Shown here: one piece after another, positions 9,601 through 19,367 of the stretch | Numbering within the stretch: the stretch's first letter is position 1 | Layout: each line of letters opens with the position of its first letter | Origin: Candidatus Geothermarchaeota archaeon | GTDB taxonomy: Archaea > Thermoproteota > Nitrososphaeria > Geothermarchaeales > JDFR-13 | Direction: 5' to 3' | Length of the DNA stretch: 64,000 nt | Assembly (NCBI GenBank): GCA_015523545.1 | Contig: WAKB01000012.1 | Span: forward strand, 1 to 64,000 | Made by a program: the position numbers and the translations under genes | Notes under the pieces: generated by a model | Told to the model about the DNA's origin: nothing | Database searches by the model: none | Seen by the model: only the letters and a program-made list of their open reading frames with translations

Positions 9601-11623
9601 GCTGGTAGACCTCCCTATGGAAATCCTCCAGGCTGGTGACCGGCTCCCTACATGTGTATCCCTGGCAGACGTAGATCTTGGGTGGGTCAGCAACAAGCAT
9701 ATCCTTCACATAGCCAATACTGGGGGGCTCGTCAGAAATGAAGTGGACAACATGGAAGGGTAGGTAGCTCCTCAGAACGGCCCTAAGCTCATCAGAACCT
9801 CTCCTGGCATCCACAATAACCTCGCCACCACCTGTAAGGGCATATGCAACGTCTAGGACTAGGTAGGGAGCAGCCTCGGGATTCCCCTCTATGTTTGGGA
9901 GCGATGTCTTGAGTACTTCCAATGCCAGGTCCCATAGATGATCCTCGCCGGTGAGGCGTGACAGCCTCATCAACTCATGTATAGCCAGTGAGAGGCCTCC
10001 TGGATAGGGCCCGTCAAATACCTCGATATTCGGGTGGGGCACGTCACCAGCATCTATGGGGGTATGTAGGAATATCCCTAGATCCCTATCGTAGAAGTTC
10101 TTCACCAGCTCATCAGAAGCCTCCAATGCATAGCCTAGATACTCCTCCCTCGAGGTAGCCATGTATAGCTCGTTAAACATGTAGATCAGGGAGGCGTAGT
10201 CGTCGAGGAGGGCCTTGACACCGGGCTCCCCATCTATATATACATGCCTAAGACCATCCACCCATAGCCTATCCCTGATGAACCCAGCTACATCCACCGC
10301 AAGTGAGACCATATCCTCACTACTCAGCACCCTCCCGGCATAGGCGAGGGCCCCAGCTACGTAGCCGTTCCAGTCGGCCAGTATCTTTGTATCCGTGTTT
10401 GGCCTGACCCTCTCCTCCCTAGCCTTAAATAGTAGCCGCCTAACCTCTCCGAGGGTGGATAGGAACTCCTCCAGCTCCATACCAAGCTCCCTAGCCTTAT
10501 CCTCCCACCTCCTACCGGGGTATAATATGTTGTAGCCCAGCCTCCTCCCCGTCGCCTCATCCAGATAGTTCCCCTCCTCGGAGATGTTGAAGACCTTCTC
10601 GGCGAAGCCATATAGATCGCCTAGGACACTCCTCAGCTCATCGGCGCTCCAGACGTAGAAACGCCCCTCCATCCCCTCAGACTCTGCATCCAATGCGCTG
10701 TAGAATGCCTCGCCGCTCCACATCTCACGCCTCAGGAAGCCCACTATCTCATCTATAGTCTCCCGATATACCCAGTCACCAGTCAGCTGGTAGGCCTCTG
10801 TATAGACCCTGAGCATCCATGCCTGGTCATATAGCATCTTCTCGAAGTGTGGTAGCTTCCACTTAGCGTCGGTGGAGTATCTATGTAGCCCGCCTCCCAC
10901 CTGGTCATATATCCCGCCGAACCTTATCGCATCTATAGTCTTGATGACCATCTCTAGGAGGTGGTGCTCCTCCTCCAGCCAGTATAGACGGAGTAGGAAG
11001 AGGAGTCTATGAGGGTTTGGGAACTTTGGGGCCTGGCCGAAGCCTCCATAGATAGGGTCATATGTATGGGAGAGCCTCCTCATCAGCTCATATACGATCC
11101 CCCTGTCCAGCTCCTTATAGACACCTCCCACGTTGAAGAGCGGCGACTGCAACGCGTTGCTCACCAGGGACTCGGCATATCTAAGTATCTGGCCACGGTC
11201 GGTCCTCCAGAGCTTCTCGACACGCTCGGCGAGCTCTATAAGTGTCTGCTTAGGGAGGTAGGTGGCCACGAAGAAGGGCTTCTTATCAGGCGTCAACAGC
11301 ACCGTCAATGGCCAGCCCCCACTCCCGAGAACGGCCATCGCATACTTCATATAGATGCTGTCGACATCGGGCCGCTCCTCCCTATCAACCTTTATCGGTA
11401 TGAATACCCTGTTGATGACCCGTGCTACCTCTGGGTCCATGAAGCTCTCCCGGTTCATGACGTGGCACCAGTGGCAGGTGTAGTAGCCGATGCTGAGGAA
11501 GATTGGCTTGTCCTCCTCCCGTGCCCTCCTAAAGGCCTCCTCACCCCATGGATACCAGTCTATAGGGTTGTCTGCATGCATCCTTAGATATGGGCTCTTC
11601 TCCCTAGCCAGTCTATTCGGCAT
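9578..11623 (-). CDS. Thioredoxin-domain DUF255 protein (YyaL/SPATA20 family)
   Basis: [54 protein letters not shown]. Confidence 0.92.
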   Translation of the reverse strand: MPNRLAREKSPYLRMHADNPIDWYPWGEEAFRRAREEDKPIFLSIGYYTCHWCHVMNRESFMDPEVARVINRVFIPIKVDREERPDVDSIYMKYAMAVLGSGGWPLTVLLTPDKKPFFVATYLPKQTLIELAERVEKLWRTDRGQILRYAESLVSNALQSPLFNVGGVYKELDRGIVYELMRRLSHTYDPIYGGFGQAPKFPNPHRLLFLLRLYWLEEEHHLLEMVIKTIDAIRFGGIYDQVGGGLHRYSTDAKWKLPHFEKMLYDQAWMLRVYTEAYQLTGDWVYRETIDEIVGFLRREMWSGEAFYSALDAESEGMEGRFYVWSADELRSVLGDLYGFAEKVFNISEEGNYLDEATGRRLGYNILYPGRRWEDKARELGMELEEFLSTLGEVRRLLFKAREERVRPNTDTKILADWNGYVAGALAYAGRVLSSEDMVSLAVDVAGFIRDRLWVDGLRHVYIDGEPGVKALLDDYASLIYMFNELYMATSREEYLGYALEASDELVKNFYDRDLGIFLHTPIDAGDVPHPNIEVFDGPYPGGLSLAIHELMRLSRLTGEDHLWDLALEVLKTSLPNIEGNPEAAPYLVLDVAYALTGGGEVIVDARRGSDELRAVLRSYLPFHVVHFISDEPPSIGYVKDMLVADPPKIYVCQGYTCREPVTSLEDFHREVYQLRRRWSP

Positions 11624-11751
11624 CTCACGGGCACCATGGATATATCGGTGTTATCCCCCTATATTCAGGGGTATATTCCCCTCCCCAGACTGTAGCCCAG
11701 GTATATGTTTTATATGCTTGGGGAGCCTGGGAAGAATAATATTTATCAGAT

Positions 11752-12021
11752 GTGAAGAATAGGGATGTGGTGGGGGTGGTAGGGGTGGTTAGGCAGGAGG
11801 TATCAGTAGATATTATAGATGTTAAGGAGGTGGATGGCCACTATAAGGTCAGGGTGAGGATAACCAAGGATGGTAAGACGAGGGAGCTCGACATACCAAA
11901 GATGGTTAAGAAGCCCCAGCTGGTGAGGCATGAGATCCAGGACGACTACCTAGTAATCAAGTTTATAGATGACTCCGGGGAGGGGATCTGTAGCTGCTGC
12001 ATCCTACTTACAGACATCTAG
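11752..12021 (+). CDS. Small hypothetical protein
   Basis: 89-aa ORF; C-terminal GICSCCILLTDI; TATA-like aatatttatc upstream. Confidence 0.5.
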   Translation: MKNRDVVGVVGVVRQEVSVDIIDVKEVDGHYKVRVRITKDGKTRELDIPKMVKKPQLVRHEIQDDYLVIKFIDDSGEGICSCCILLTDI

Positions 12022-12473
12022 GCCTCAACAGGCCTAAGCCTAAGCTCCACGTAGAAGTGGCTTGGTAAGCCGGGGAAGTACTCGGGGCTTATCTCACCTA
12101 TTGAGAACCTCTCACTAATTGAGTATACAGCTACATATTCATCCCCACTCCTAACCATGACTATCCTCCCGGTCTCGATCTCGAGTATCAGCCTATTACC
12201 ATCCATCCTGAGATCGATTATCCTATACCTATGCTTCTCCAGGTAGTCGCCCAGCCCCCTTACCTGCCTGATCACTAAATATCTATCCTCGGTACTGACG
12301 TTGTACTCACCCACCCATTCAAACCCGGCTAGGCCCGGGGGCATACCAGCGTCGTTTATATACATGTTCCCAACCAGCCTCGGCTCAACATTTCTTAGGA
12401 GAGATGAGACGACTATTGCCAAGGCGATTGCTAGTACCAGGCCTATGACTATGGGCTTCGCCACATCCCTCAT
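12018..12473 (-). CDS. Membrane-anchored hypothetical protein
   Basis: N-terminal TM AKPIVIGLVLAIALAIVVSSLL, then a soluble domain. Confidence 0.5.
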   Translation of the reverse strand: MRDVAKPIVIGLVLAIALAIVVSSLLRNVEPRLVGNMYINDAGMPPGLAGFEWVGEYNVSTEDRYLVIRQVRGLGDYLEKHRYRIIDLRMDGNRLILEIETGRIVMVRSGDEYVAVYSISERFSIGEISPEYFPGLPSHFYVELRLRPVEA

Positions 12474-12474
12474 C

Positions 12475-13572
12475 TCAGAGCCTCCTTGGGAAGCCGGCCG
12501 TCCTGGTTAGGAGTAGGGCTAGGTCCTGATATTTAACTATCCTCACACCCATCCTGGCCAGCTCCCTGATATGTCTATTGCTAGCAACACCTATATCAAC
12601 CCCTACACCAGTCATCGAGGGGTAAGACTCGAAGAGCCTCTTCTCAGCCTTCTCACCAGTGAGTATCCTGAAGAGGTATTTACCGCCTGAGGAGTCTCCC
12701 ACCCCTATGGTCAGCCTATCGATATATGCGAAGCGTATAGGCTCAGATATATGGACGTCCCTCTCGTAGCCCGGTATCCTCATACCCCCCACTATACCCT
12801 CCAACGCCTTCCTGAGGAGGTATGTATAGCCTGCATACTTCTCGGGATCCCCAGTGCCTATAAACCTCCTCCAGATGTAGAGCCTAGTCAGGGGGTCCCT
12901 AACCATGTATACGCCACGCCTCCTGCCGACCTTCACGAGTAGGCCCCTCCTGACCAGCCTGTTGATATACATTCCTACACCGGGCCCGAGGATCCTGGCC
13001 AGCCTACCCACACCCCTATAGAGCGTCATGTAGTAGAGGATGTACCTCTCATTACTATCCCTAAGCATGTATGGGTCCGGTGAGTAGCCGTCCAACCCCA
13101 TTTTAATGACCATGGCCGCGGTGGGGCTACCCTCCGAGAGGAAGGCCTCCCTAGACAGTGGATTCCCCAGCTCGGACAACCCGGCCTCGTCGATGATGTC
13201 TCCACGTACACCCATCTTCTCAACCGCCTCCCTATAGAGCTCCCACTCCCCGATCATGAGTATAGAGCCACTCCTCTCCAGGATCCTGTAGTATGCCTCT
13301 CTCCCACGGGGGTATAGGCGGTAGAGCATGTGTAGATTGGCCACCAGTATATCGTCCCTACCAGTTATCCTCTCCACAAGCCTGTCGATCATGGTTGATG
13401 GGTATCTATAAACCGCATCCCTCATATCGATGCCTGGAAGGCCTAGTAGCTCCAGGAGTGCAGACTGGTCTATCGATGGGGGTATATATACCGCCCTGGG
13501 GCCCGAGCCTAGCCGGCTCTTGAGATGCCTCCTTATCTTTGAGAGATACTTCTCGAAGCCCTCTAGACTCAT
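12475..13572 (-). CDS. Degenerate archaeal AAA-ATPase-like protein (no Walker A seen) with winged helix
   Basis: MYINRLVRRGLLVKVGRRRGVYMVRDPLTRLYIWRRF wHTH; Walker-B/sensor-like ILVANLHMLYRL...SILMIGEWELYREAV; overlaps upstream ferredoxin stop by 4 bp. Confidence 0.45.
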   Translation of the reverse strand: MSLEGFEKYLSKIRRHLKSRLGSGPRAVYIPPSIDQSALLELLGLPGIDMRDAVYRYPSTMIDRLVERITGRDDILVANLHMLYRLYPRGREAYYRILERSGSILMIGEWELYREAVEKMGVRGDIIDEAGLSELGNPLSREAFLSEGSPTAAMVIKMGLDGYSPDPYMLRDSNERYILYYMTLYRGVGRLARILGPGVGMYINRLVRRGLLVKVGRRRGVYMVRDPLTRLYIWRRFIGTGDPEKYAGYTYLLRKALEGIVGGMRIPGYERDVHISEPIRFAYIDRLTIGVGDSSGGKYLFRILTGEKAEKRLFESYPSMTGVGVDIGVASNRHIRELARMGVRIVKYQDLALLLTRTAGFPRRL

Positions 13573-13844
13573 CTGGCTGGGGACACCTCCGCAACCCTCC
13601 TCCTAGCCCTAAGGATTACATCAACTATTGGGACGTTACTTGGACACTCGGATTCACAGGCCCTGCATAGGAGGCATGTGTAGAGGGAGACTTCAAGAGT
13701 CTTGGTGAGGACACCGTTGATGAGCACCTCCCTGGCCGCCCACACCCTCCCCCTTGGGCCTAGGGTACGGTCGCCCGTCTCGATATATGTGGGGCATACA
13801 TATTCGCAGAATCCGCAGTAGCTACACTTCTCATATCCATACAT
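13569..13844 (-). CDS. 2x[4Fe-4S] ferredoxin-like protein (N-terminal GlcF-like)
   Basis: CSYCGFCEYVCP ... CLLCRACESECPSNVP. Confidence 0.85.
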   Translation of the reverse strand: MYGYEKCSYCGFCEYVCPTYIETGDRTLGPRGRVWAAREVLINGVLTKTLEVSLYTCLLCRACESECPSNVPIVDVILRARRRVAEVSPAR

Positions 13845-13845
13845 T

Positions 13846-15216
13846 CTAGACCACCTTGCCTGGGTTCAGTATATTCCTAGGGTCGAAGAGCCTCTTGATC
13901 CCCCTCATAATATCAAGGGCCTTAGGTCCTCTACGCCTGAGGCTACGCATCAAAGCCCTCTTCTTCACGATCCCTATCCCATGCTCACTACTCACCACCC
14001 CGTCATATTCGAGGGCAATATCCATGATCCTCTCACCTACACGGTATAGACGCTCCATATCCTCGTGGCTCGCCCACATAGTGGGGTGTATATTACCGTC
14101 ACCCACGTGACCAGCTAGGCCGTAGCTTATCCCCTCCTCCTCTAGGAGCCTGACTATCCTTGGAAGGGCCTCCGGTAGCCTAGACGGTGGAACGGATACG
14201 TCCTCGATGTATATGACGGGGTCGCCTCCAGTCTTCTCCACAGCCTCATCGATCAATACGGGGTAGAAGCCCCGCCTAACCTCGTAGATACCCATCTCCT
14301 CTGCCTCCGCCATCGAGTCTGCATGGGCAACTATCTCCCCACCACCCATCCTTATGATCTCCATCGCCTTCTCAGCCTCACCCGAGAGTCCTACGAGTAG
14401 CATATCTCCATCCCCCTCAGGTGCTCTCCTTCCATAGCTCCTAACCTTGGCAACGGTGTTCCTATCGACGAATTCTAGTATGCTCAGGTCGAGCCCCGAG
14501 GACCTAAGCCGGATAACCGTCTCTACGAGACGATCTAGGGAGTCGTAGAGCGCAGCTATAGTGGCGAGGTCCCCCTGTAACGGCGCCAGCCTCAGGACCA
14601 CACCCACGACTATGGCTAGTGTCCCCTCACTACCAACTATGAGCCTAACCAGGTCATAACCCTCACGGCTCTTAAGGGTCTTATAGCTAAGCCTGAGTAG
14701 GCTCGCCTCCTCGTCGGGCAGGACGAGATCAAGGCCTAGTACCCAGTCCCTCATCAAGCCATATTTAAAGCCCCTAAGACCACCGGCACCGGTAGACACA
14801 GCACCTCCCACTGTTGCAGTCTTTATACTCGCAGGGTCTATGGGGAAGAACATGCCGCTACCGGCTAGCTCCATATTCACCTCTACCAGCCGGATCCCAG
14901 GCTCTACATATATGTATCCATCGCCGGGGGAGGACTCCAAAACCCTCCTCATACGTATCATGCTCATGACTACGCCTCCCTGTGGGATGGAGGAGCCTGT
15001 CAACTCGCTGCTCCCACCCTGTGGATATAGAGGTGTACCCGTCTCGTAGCAGTAGTTGACGACCCTCCTAACATCCTCAACCGTCTCGGGGTAGACAACA
15101 GCATCTGCCTCCCCCCTTAGGTAGGCCGCGTCACGGGTGTGGAGGCTCAGGATGAATGGATCTCTTGATACCTTTGAACCGCCCAGCATCCTACGGAGAT
15201 CCTGGTAAATGTCCAC
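13846..15216 (-). CDS. FAD-linked oxidase, GlcD/D-lactate dehydrogenase family
   Basis: ADAVVYPETVEDVRRVVNYCYETGTPLYPQGGSSELTG; GLAGHVGDGNIHPT; SSEHGIG. Confidence 0.92.
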   Translation of the reverse strand: MDIYQDLRRMLGGSKVSRDPFILSLHTRDAAYLRGEADAVVYPETVEDVRRVVNYCYETGTPLYPQGGSSELTGSSIPQGGVVMSMIRMRRVLESSPGDGYIYVEPGIRLVEVNMELAGSGMFFPIDPASIKTATVGGAVSTGAGGLRGFKYGLMRDWVLGLDLVLPDEEASLLRLSYKTLKSREGYDLVRLIVGSEGTLAIVVGVVLRLAPLQGDLATIAALYDSLDRLVETVIRLRSSGLDLSILEFVDRNTVAKVRSYGRRAPEGDGDMLLVGLSGEAEKAMEIIRMGGGEIVAHADSMAEAEEMGIYEVRRGFYPVLIDEAVEKTGGDPVIYIEDVSVPPSRLPEALPRIVRLLEEEGISYGLAGHVGDGNIHPTMWASHEDMERLYRVGERIMDIALEYDGVVSSEHGIGIVKKRALMRSLRRRGPKALDIMRGIKRLFDPRNILNPGKVV

Positions 15217-15359
15217 CCCGGCTCACTAATACATAATTATAGGCCGGCCCCAGAATTGATTAACCCACAGCCAATAGTACAGTGGCGTCAAAATTATCTA
15301 TATCTCCGAGTAATAACGGTGGCATAGGGCTTAGATGAGTTCGTGAAGGGTGTTTAGAT

Positions 15360-15806
15360 ATGATTGAGAGGCAGCGGCTAACCCTCATAGTGGCGATGAT
15401 CGCGGCTCTCGCAATATTGGTCTACATCACGTTGGAGCTTGGGACGGGAGGCGGTATATCGGTGGAGGATCCCTACTTTACAGCTACCCCCGACGGTGGA
15501 GGAGTATTCATGATTATTAGGAACGGTCTGGACAAGGAGATATGCCTTGTGGGGGCTAGGCTCCCAGACTATCCCGATGCAAAGGTCACTCTACACGAGA
15601 CCGTGAGTAGCGGTGGGGTTGAGATGATGAGGCCTGTCGATAGGATATGTGCCTCCCCTGGCGGGGAGATAAGGCTTGAGAGGGGAGGCTACCACATAAT
15701 GTTTAAAGGTGCCCGCGTAGCCGATGAGGATAGGCTCCGCGTCATACTCATATTCGACGACGGATCAGAGGTTGAGGTAGAGGCGGTGAAGAGGCTGACG
15801 ATCTAG
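15360..15806 (+). CDS. PCu(A)C-like copper chaperone domain protein, membrane anchored
   Basis: N-terminal TM; DAKVTLHETVSSGGVEMMRPVDRICASPGGEIRLERGGYHIMFKGAR (H...M...H-x-M arrangement). Confidence 0.75.
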   Translation: MIERQRLTLIVAMIAALAILVYITLELGTGGGISVEDPYFTATPDGGGVFMIIRNGLDKEICLVGARLPDYPDAKVTLHETVSSGGVEMMRPVDRICASPGGEIRLERGGYHIMFKGARVADEDRLRVILIFDDGSEVEVEAVKRLTI

Positions 15807-16615
15807 GACATCCCCCTCTCATCCTTTATATATACCACCCTCCTCGGGAACGGTATCTCTATACCCTCCCTGTCGAATGCCTCCTTTATCTTCTGCAACA
15901 CCTTCGTCTTGGCTGTGAACCACTGTGGAGTGGGTGCCCAGAACCTGACGGCAAGTATCTGGGCCGAGTCGCCCAGGCTCTCCAGGAATACCTGTGGCCC
16001 GGGCTCCACAAGTGCCAAGGGCTCCTCCTCGATCACACGGTATATGATCTCCCTAGCCCTGTCGACATCATCCCTATATGAGATGCCGATCTTATACTCT
16101 ACCCTCCTGGCTGTGGTCTTGCTGAAGTTCTTTATAATGGTTGTGAAGACCTTCTCATTGGGTATCCTGTGGAAGACGCCGTCCCAGCTAGTTATCCTGG
16201 TGGAGAGAACGTTTATATCCTCCACCACCCCGCCGACGCCCTCCACCTCAACAGGGTCGCCCTCCTTAATCGGCCTGTCGATGTATAGGAAGATACCGCT
16301 CAACAGGTTGGAGACAACCGTCCTACTGGCGAAGCCTATTGCTAGGCCGGCTATACCTCCAGCCACTACTAGGCTGGTCGGGTCTACACCTAGGTTGCCT
16401 AGGAGGCCTAGCACCCCTATGAATATCAGTATATAGAAGACGGTGTTCGATATGCTCTCCGCTATCTTCTTTGGTAGGACGCGTACACCATACCTGTATA
16501 GGAGAACCCTTAGAATAAGCCCCAGTACCACGAAGAACGCTAGGGTGACTACCCCACTGTATAGCTGCTGATAGGTGAAGGGTAGTTGGAAGCCTAGGAT
16601 CTCTATGTTGGACAT
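15803..16615 (-). CDS. MscS family mechanosensitive channel
   Basis: LVVAGGIAGLAIGFASRTVVSNLLSGIFLYIDRPIKEGDPVEVEG. Confidence 0.92.
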   Translation of the reverse strand: MSNIEILGFQLPFTYQQLYSGVVTLAFFVVLGLILRVLLYRYGVRVLPKKIAESISNTVFYILIFIGVLGLLGNLGVDPTSLVVAGGIAGLAIGFASRTVVSNLLSGIFLYIDRPIKEGDPVEVEGVGGVVEDINVLSTRITSWDGVFHRIPNEKVFTTIIKNFSKTTARRVEYKIGISYRDDVDRAREIIYRVIEEEPLALVEPGPQVFLESLGDSAQILAVRFWAPTPQWFTAKTKVLQKIKEAFDREGIEIPFPRRVVYIKDERGMS

Positions 16616-16618
16616 GTC

Positions 16619-17380
16619 TCAGTACCCCCTATCCATAATAAACTCCTCGACATGGGCTAAAACAGTGCGGAGTATCCTCGGCTCGACCTGCATCCTCCTC
16701 GTCAACATTCTCTCCGTCTCCAGCGGTATTGGAACCATGTCCTCCGGCTCCTCCCCAGCCCTTATCACCGCTACGTCACACTCCAACGTAACGTCTAGTG
16801 GCGCCGTCACCGCCCTATCACTCTCTGGGGCGTAGAAGATTCGGAATAGGGATGTGGGGACCACTATCCTGTTTAGCGTGACGGGGTGTCTACAGTCACT
16901 CCTGATCCTAAGCTGAACCTCTATCGTGCCCGGCCCCTCCCCTGGGAACATGTATCTACATAGTAGGCCGTCGGCTGGTCTGCCATAGACAGCCATCTTA
17001 GGAGTCCTTAGGGGGAAGACGTCGACATACTCAACCTCCTCGGTGGGGGTAGAGACCGCTATATCGGTGACCACCCTCCTGACAACCTCTATCTCCGCCC
17101 TCGGCCCGACTATGATGGCTGGCTTGATCGGTATCATCACATGCCTGAAGAGACCCAGTATCGGGAGGTAGATCGGTGGTGCTGGGTGTATGAGGAGCCT
17201 ATCTATCCCGGCTAGGAGAACCTCATAACCATTCCTTACATACCTGGGGGGATCCCCATCCCTCAGCTCTATCCTATGCTCGCCAATCGATACTGATGAT
17301 CCCTTGGAAAGCGTCGTGTATAATACCATCCCCAACCCCTGGCATACTGATTTCTCCCACCAACTATATTTATAACGCAT
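16619..17380 (-). CDS. DUF432-like protein
   Basis: Directly upstream of MscS in the same orientation; archaeal DUF432-like composition. True start may be the internal Met near 17329, since the annotated start sits inside a plus-strand TATA box. Confidence 0.5.
   Translation of the reverse strand: MRYKYSWWEKSVCQGLGMVLYTTLSKGSSVSIGEHRIELRDGDPPRYVRNGYEVLLAGIDRLLIHPAPPIYLPILGLFRHVMIPIKPAIIVGPRAEIEVVRRVVTDIAVSTPTEEVEYVDVFPLRTPKMAVYGRPADGLLCRYMFPGEGPGTIEVQLRIRSDCRHPVTLNRIVVPTSLFRIFYAPESDRAVTAPLDVTLECDVAVIRAGEEPEDMVPIPLETERMLTRRMQVEPRILRTVLAHVEEFIMDRGY
17363..17376 (+). promoter_or_regulatory. TATA box for the gene starting at 17401
   Basis: tatatttataacg ~27 nt upstream of ATG 17401, consistent with a leaderless archaeal transcript. 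Confidence 0.45.
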
Positions 17381-17400
17381 ATCCTGGGATTCACAATCCT

Positions 17401-18318
17401 ATGAAGCTCTTCATAGGCTCGATACCCACTGACGAGGAGGTACACAAGCTTAGACATGGGATAGATGATATCCTCTCTAAGCTTGAGCCGGACTACATAA
17501 TCCTTGTGGTTGGGGAGGACGCCGCCATACATAACGTCGCGGTTGCAGAGCTCCACATGTTCGAGTATAAGAACGTGATATACTCTGCATGGGGAGTGTA
17601 TGAAGACATTATATACCGCCTCGAGAACAGTTTCGACTATAGAGTCGTGGTATACCCAGTAACCGGCGAGTATAGATGCCCAGAGACGGGGTTCACAGGG
17701 AGGTTTAAGGGCAGGGTCTCCCTAGATCAGTTCCTCTATATGGAGCTTGTGAAACCCCTCTCAGACCTGGTTGAGGAGGAGGTCGAGGCGACGCTCTACC
17801 TGAGCGACACCTATGCATCAGGAGTGTTAGAGAGGGTTGTACGCGACCTCTTCGCGGTTGAGAATAGGATCAGGGGTGGATGGAGACTCGCGATCCATGG
17901 TGATGGGGAGCCCCAGAGATCAACATGGACGGTGGACTGGAGAGCTATAAACCCCTACGAGGATATAGGGATAGAGGCTGTGGCAAAGCTGAGAATGGGT
18001 GGCCTAGCCTATAACCAGGGGCTATACAAAACGATGATGGATCTCCTAGAGAATGGACGTATAGTCGACGATGCACTCAAGACGATCAATAGCGTCTACC
18101 TCGTAGGGACAAACTCTGATAGGGAGGAGTACATCTTGATGGTGGACCACCTAGCTGATCTACCGATAATGACTGGTGAGCTGGCGAAGATGTTACTAGC
18201 GACTAGGATACTCCGCTTCTCAGGCACCTTGATAGACGATGTGGAGAGCCCAGTCTATAGGCTTGCTGAGAGCTGTGGATCGGGGCTCGAGAACCTACTC
18301 AGGGAGCTCGTCTCCTAG
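17401..18318 (+). CDS. Hypothetical protein, possible divergent CARF/Csx1-like protein
   Basis: Start moved from 17296 to ATG 17401 (MKLFIGSIPTDEE...). Region order resembles Csx1: ...VVYPVTGEYRCPETGFTGRFKG...MELVKPLSDLVEEEVEATLYLSDTYASG... Confidence 0.35.
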   Translation: MKLFIGSIPTDEEVHKLRHGIDDILSKLEPDYIILVVGEDAAIHNVAVAELHMFEYKNVIYSAWGVYEDIIYRLENSFDYRVVVYPVTGEYRCPETGFTGRFKGRVSLDQFLYMELVKPLSDLVEEEVEATLYLSDTYASGVLERVVRDLFAVENRIRGGWRLAIHGDGEPQRSTWTVDWRAINPYEDIGIEAVAKLRMGGLAYNQGLYKTMMDLLENGRIVDDALKTINSVYLVGTNSDREEYILMVDHLADLPIMTGELAKMLLATRILRFSGTLIDDVESPVYRLAESCGSGLENLLRELVS

Positions 18319-19367
18319 CCATGCCGAAGCTCCATCCGAACCCTCTTGATCTCCTCTATCAGGAGGGGGATCACCTCTCTATAGTCACCGACTATTCCGT
18401 AGTCGGCGTTCTCGAATATCGGGGCGTAGCGGTCGATGTTTATAGCTACGATTATCTTCGCCTCCCTAATCCCGAAGATGTGCTGGGCGGCCCCGCTTAT
18501 ACCCACAGCTATGTAGAGGTCTGGCTTGACAGTCTTCCCCGTCTGGCCGATCTGCCTATCATGGCTTATCCACCCAGCATCCACCGCCTTCCTACTTCCA
18601 CCCACGACGCCTCCCAATAGGTTTGCCAGCTCCTCCAGTAGTTTGAAGCCCTCCTTACTGCCCAGCCCCTTCCCACCAGCAACTATTACACGGGCCTTCT
18701 CAATAGGTATCTCCTCAGCCTTCTCGATCCTCCTGCTCTCCAGGAGCTCAACCCCATAGCTGGGCAGCTCTCCAAGGCTATACTCAACCAGCTCACCCTT
18801 CCTACCGGGCTGCCTCTCGGGCATTGGGAATACGTTGGGCCTGACACTACCCATCACCGGCTTACCCCACCTCGTCTTTATATGGGCCAGCATGTAGGCT
18901 CCGAAGGGCGGCCTGATCAGTATGATATCCCTCGTCTCCTTATCCACCGATACCATAGTCAGATCCGCCGTTATCCCGGTCTTCAGGTTGTTGGCTATGT
19001 TTGGGGCTAGCTCCCTACCCCTCAGTGTACCAGCTACCAATAGTCCCTCAGGCTTATACTCCCTACAGAGCTCTGAGACGACGTATCCATATAGGGGTGG
19101 GGAATACTTCTCGAGCCTCTCGTCATCAACGAGGAAGACCTTGTCAACACCATATTCCCAGGCCGTCTCGACGAGGTGTGAGACGCCACTACCTATGATG
19201 ACCCCGCCTACATATGTCTCGAGTATGTCTGCGACCTCACGGGCCTTTGATAGGAGCTGTAGACTAGCCTCATGTATCTCGCCGTCCACCACCTCTAGGT
19301 AGACCCATACCCCCCTAAATACACCCTCCTTTAGTGGTGACCACTCGCTACACCTGGGCTCGGACAT
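18315..19367 (-). CDS. fixB: Electron transfer flavoprotein alpha subunit
   Basis: PDLYIAVGISGAAQHIFGIREAKIIVAINIDRYAPIFENADYGIVGD. Confidence 0.95.
   Translation of the reverse strand: MSEPRCSEWSPLKEGVFRGVWVYLEVVDGEIHEASLQLLSKAREVADILETYVGGVIIGSGVSHLVETAWEYGVDKVFLVDDERLEKYSPPLYGYVVSELCREYKPEGLLVAGTLRGRELAPNIANNLKTGITADLTMVSVDKETRDIILIRPPFGAYMLAHIKTRWGKPVMGSVRPNVFPMPERQPGRKGELVEYSLGELPSYGVELLESRRIEKAEEIPIEKARVIVAGGKGLGSKEGFKLLEELANLLGGVVGGSRKAVDAGWISHDRQIGQTGKTVKPDLYIAVGISGAAQHIFGIREAKIIVAINIDRYAPIFENADYGIVGDYREVIPLLIEEIKRVRMELRHG

Noticed and set aside
11681-11731. Complementary segments ctcccc/ggggag and cccagg/cctggg
   Set aside because: Pairings are not nested, so they do not form a simple hairpin; likely composition-driven.
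13856-14110. Plus-strand ORFs within the GlcD gene (also 14840..15049)
   Set aside because: Antisense shadows of a confident CDS; Ser/Pro/Leu-rich translation.
15909-16436. 175-aa plus-strand ORF
   Set aside because: Antisense of the MscS gene.
17296-17400. N-terminal extension of the 17401 gene given by the ORF track
   Set aside because: Overlaps the divergent gene and contains a good TATA box; ATG 17401 is better supported.
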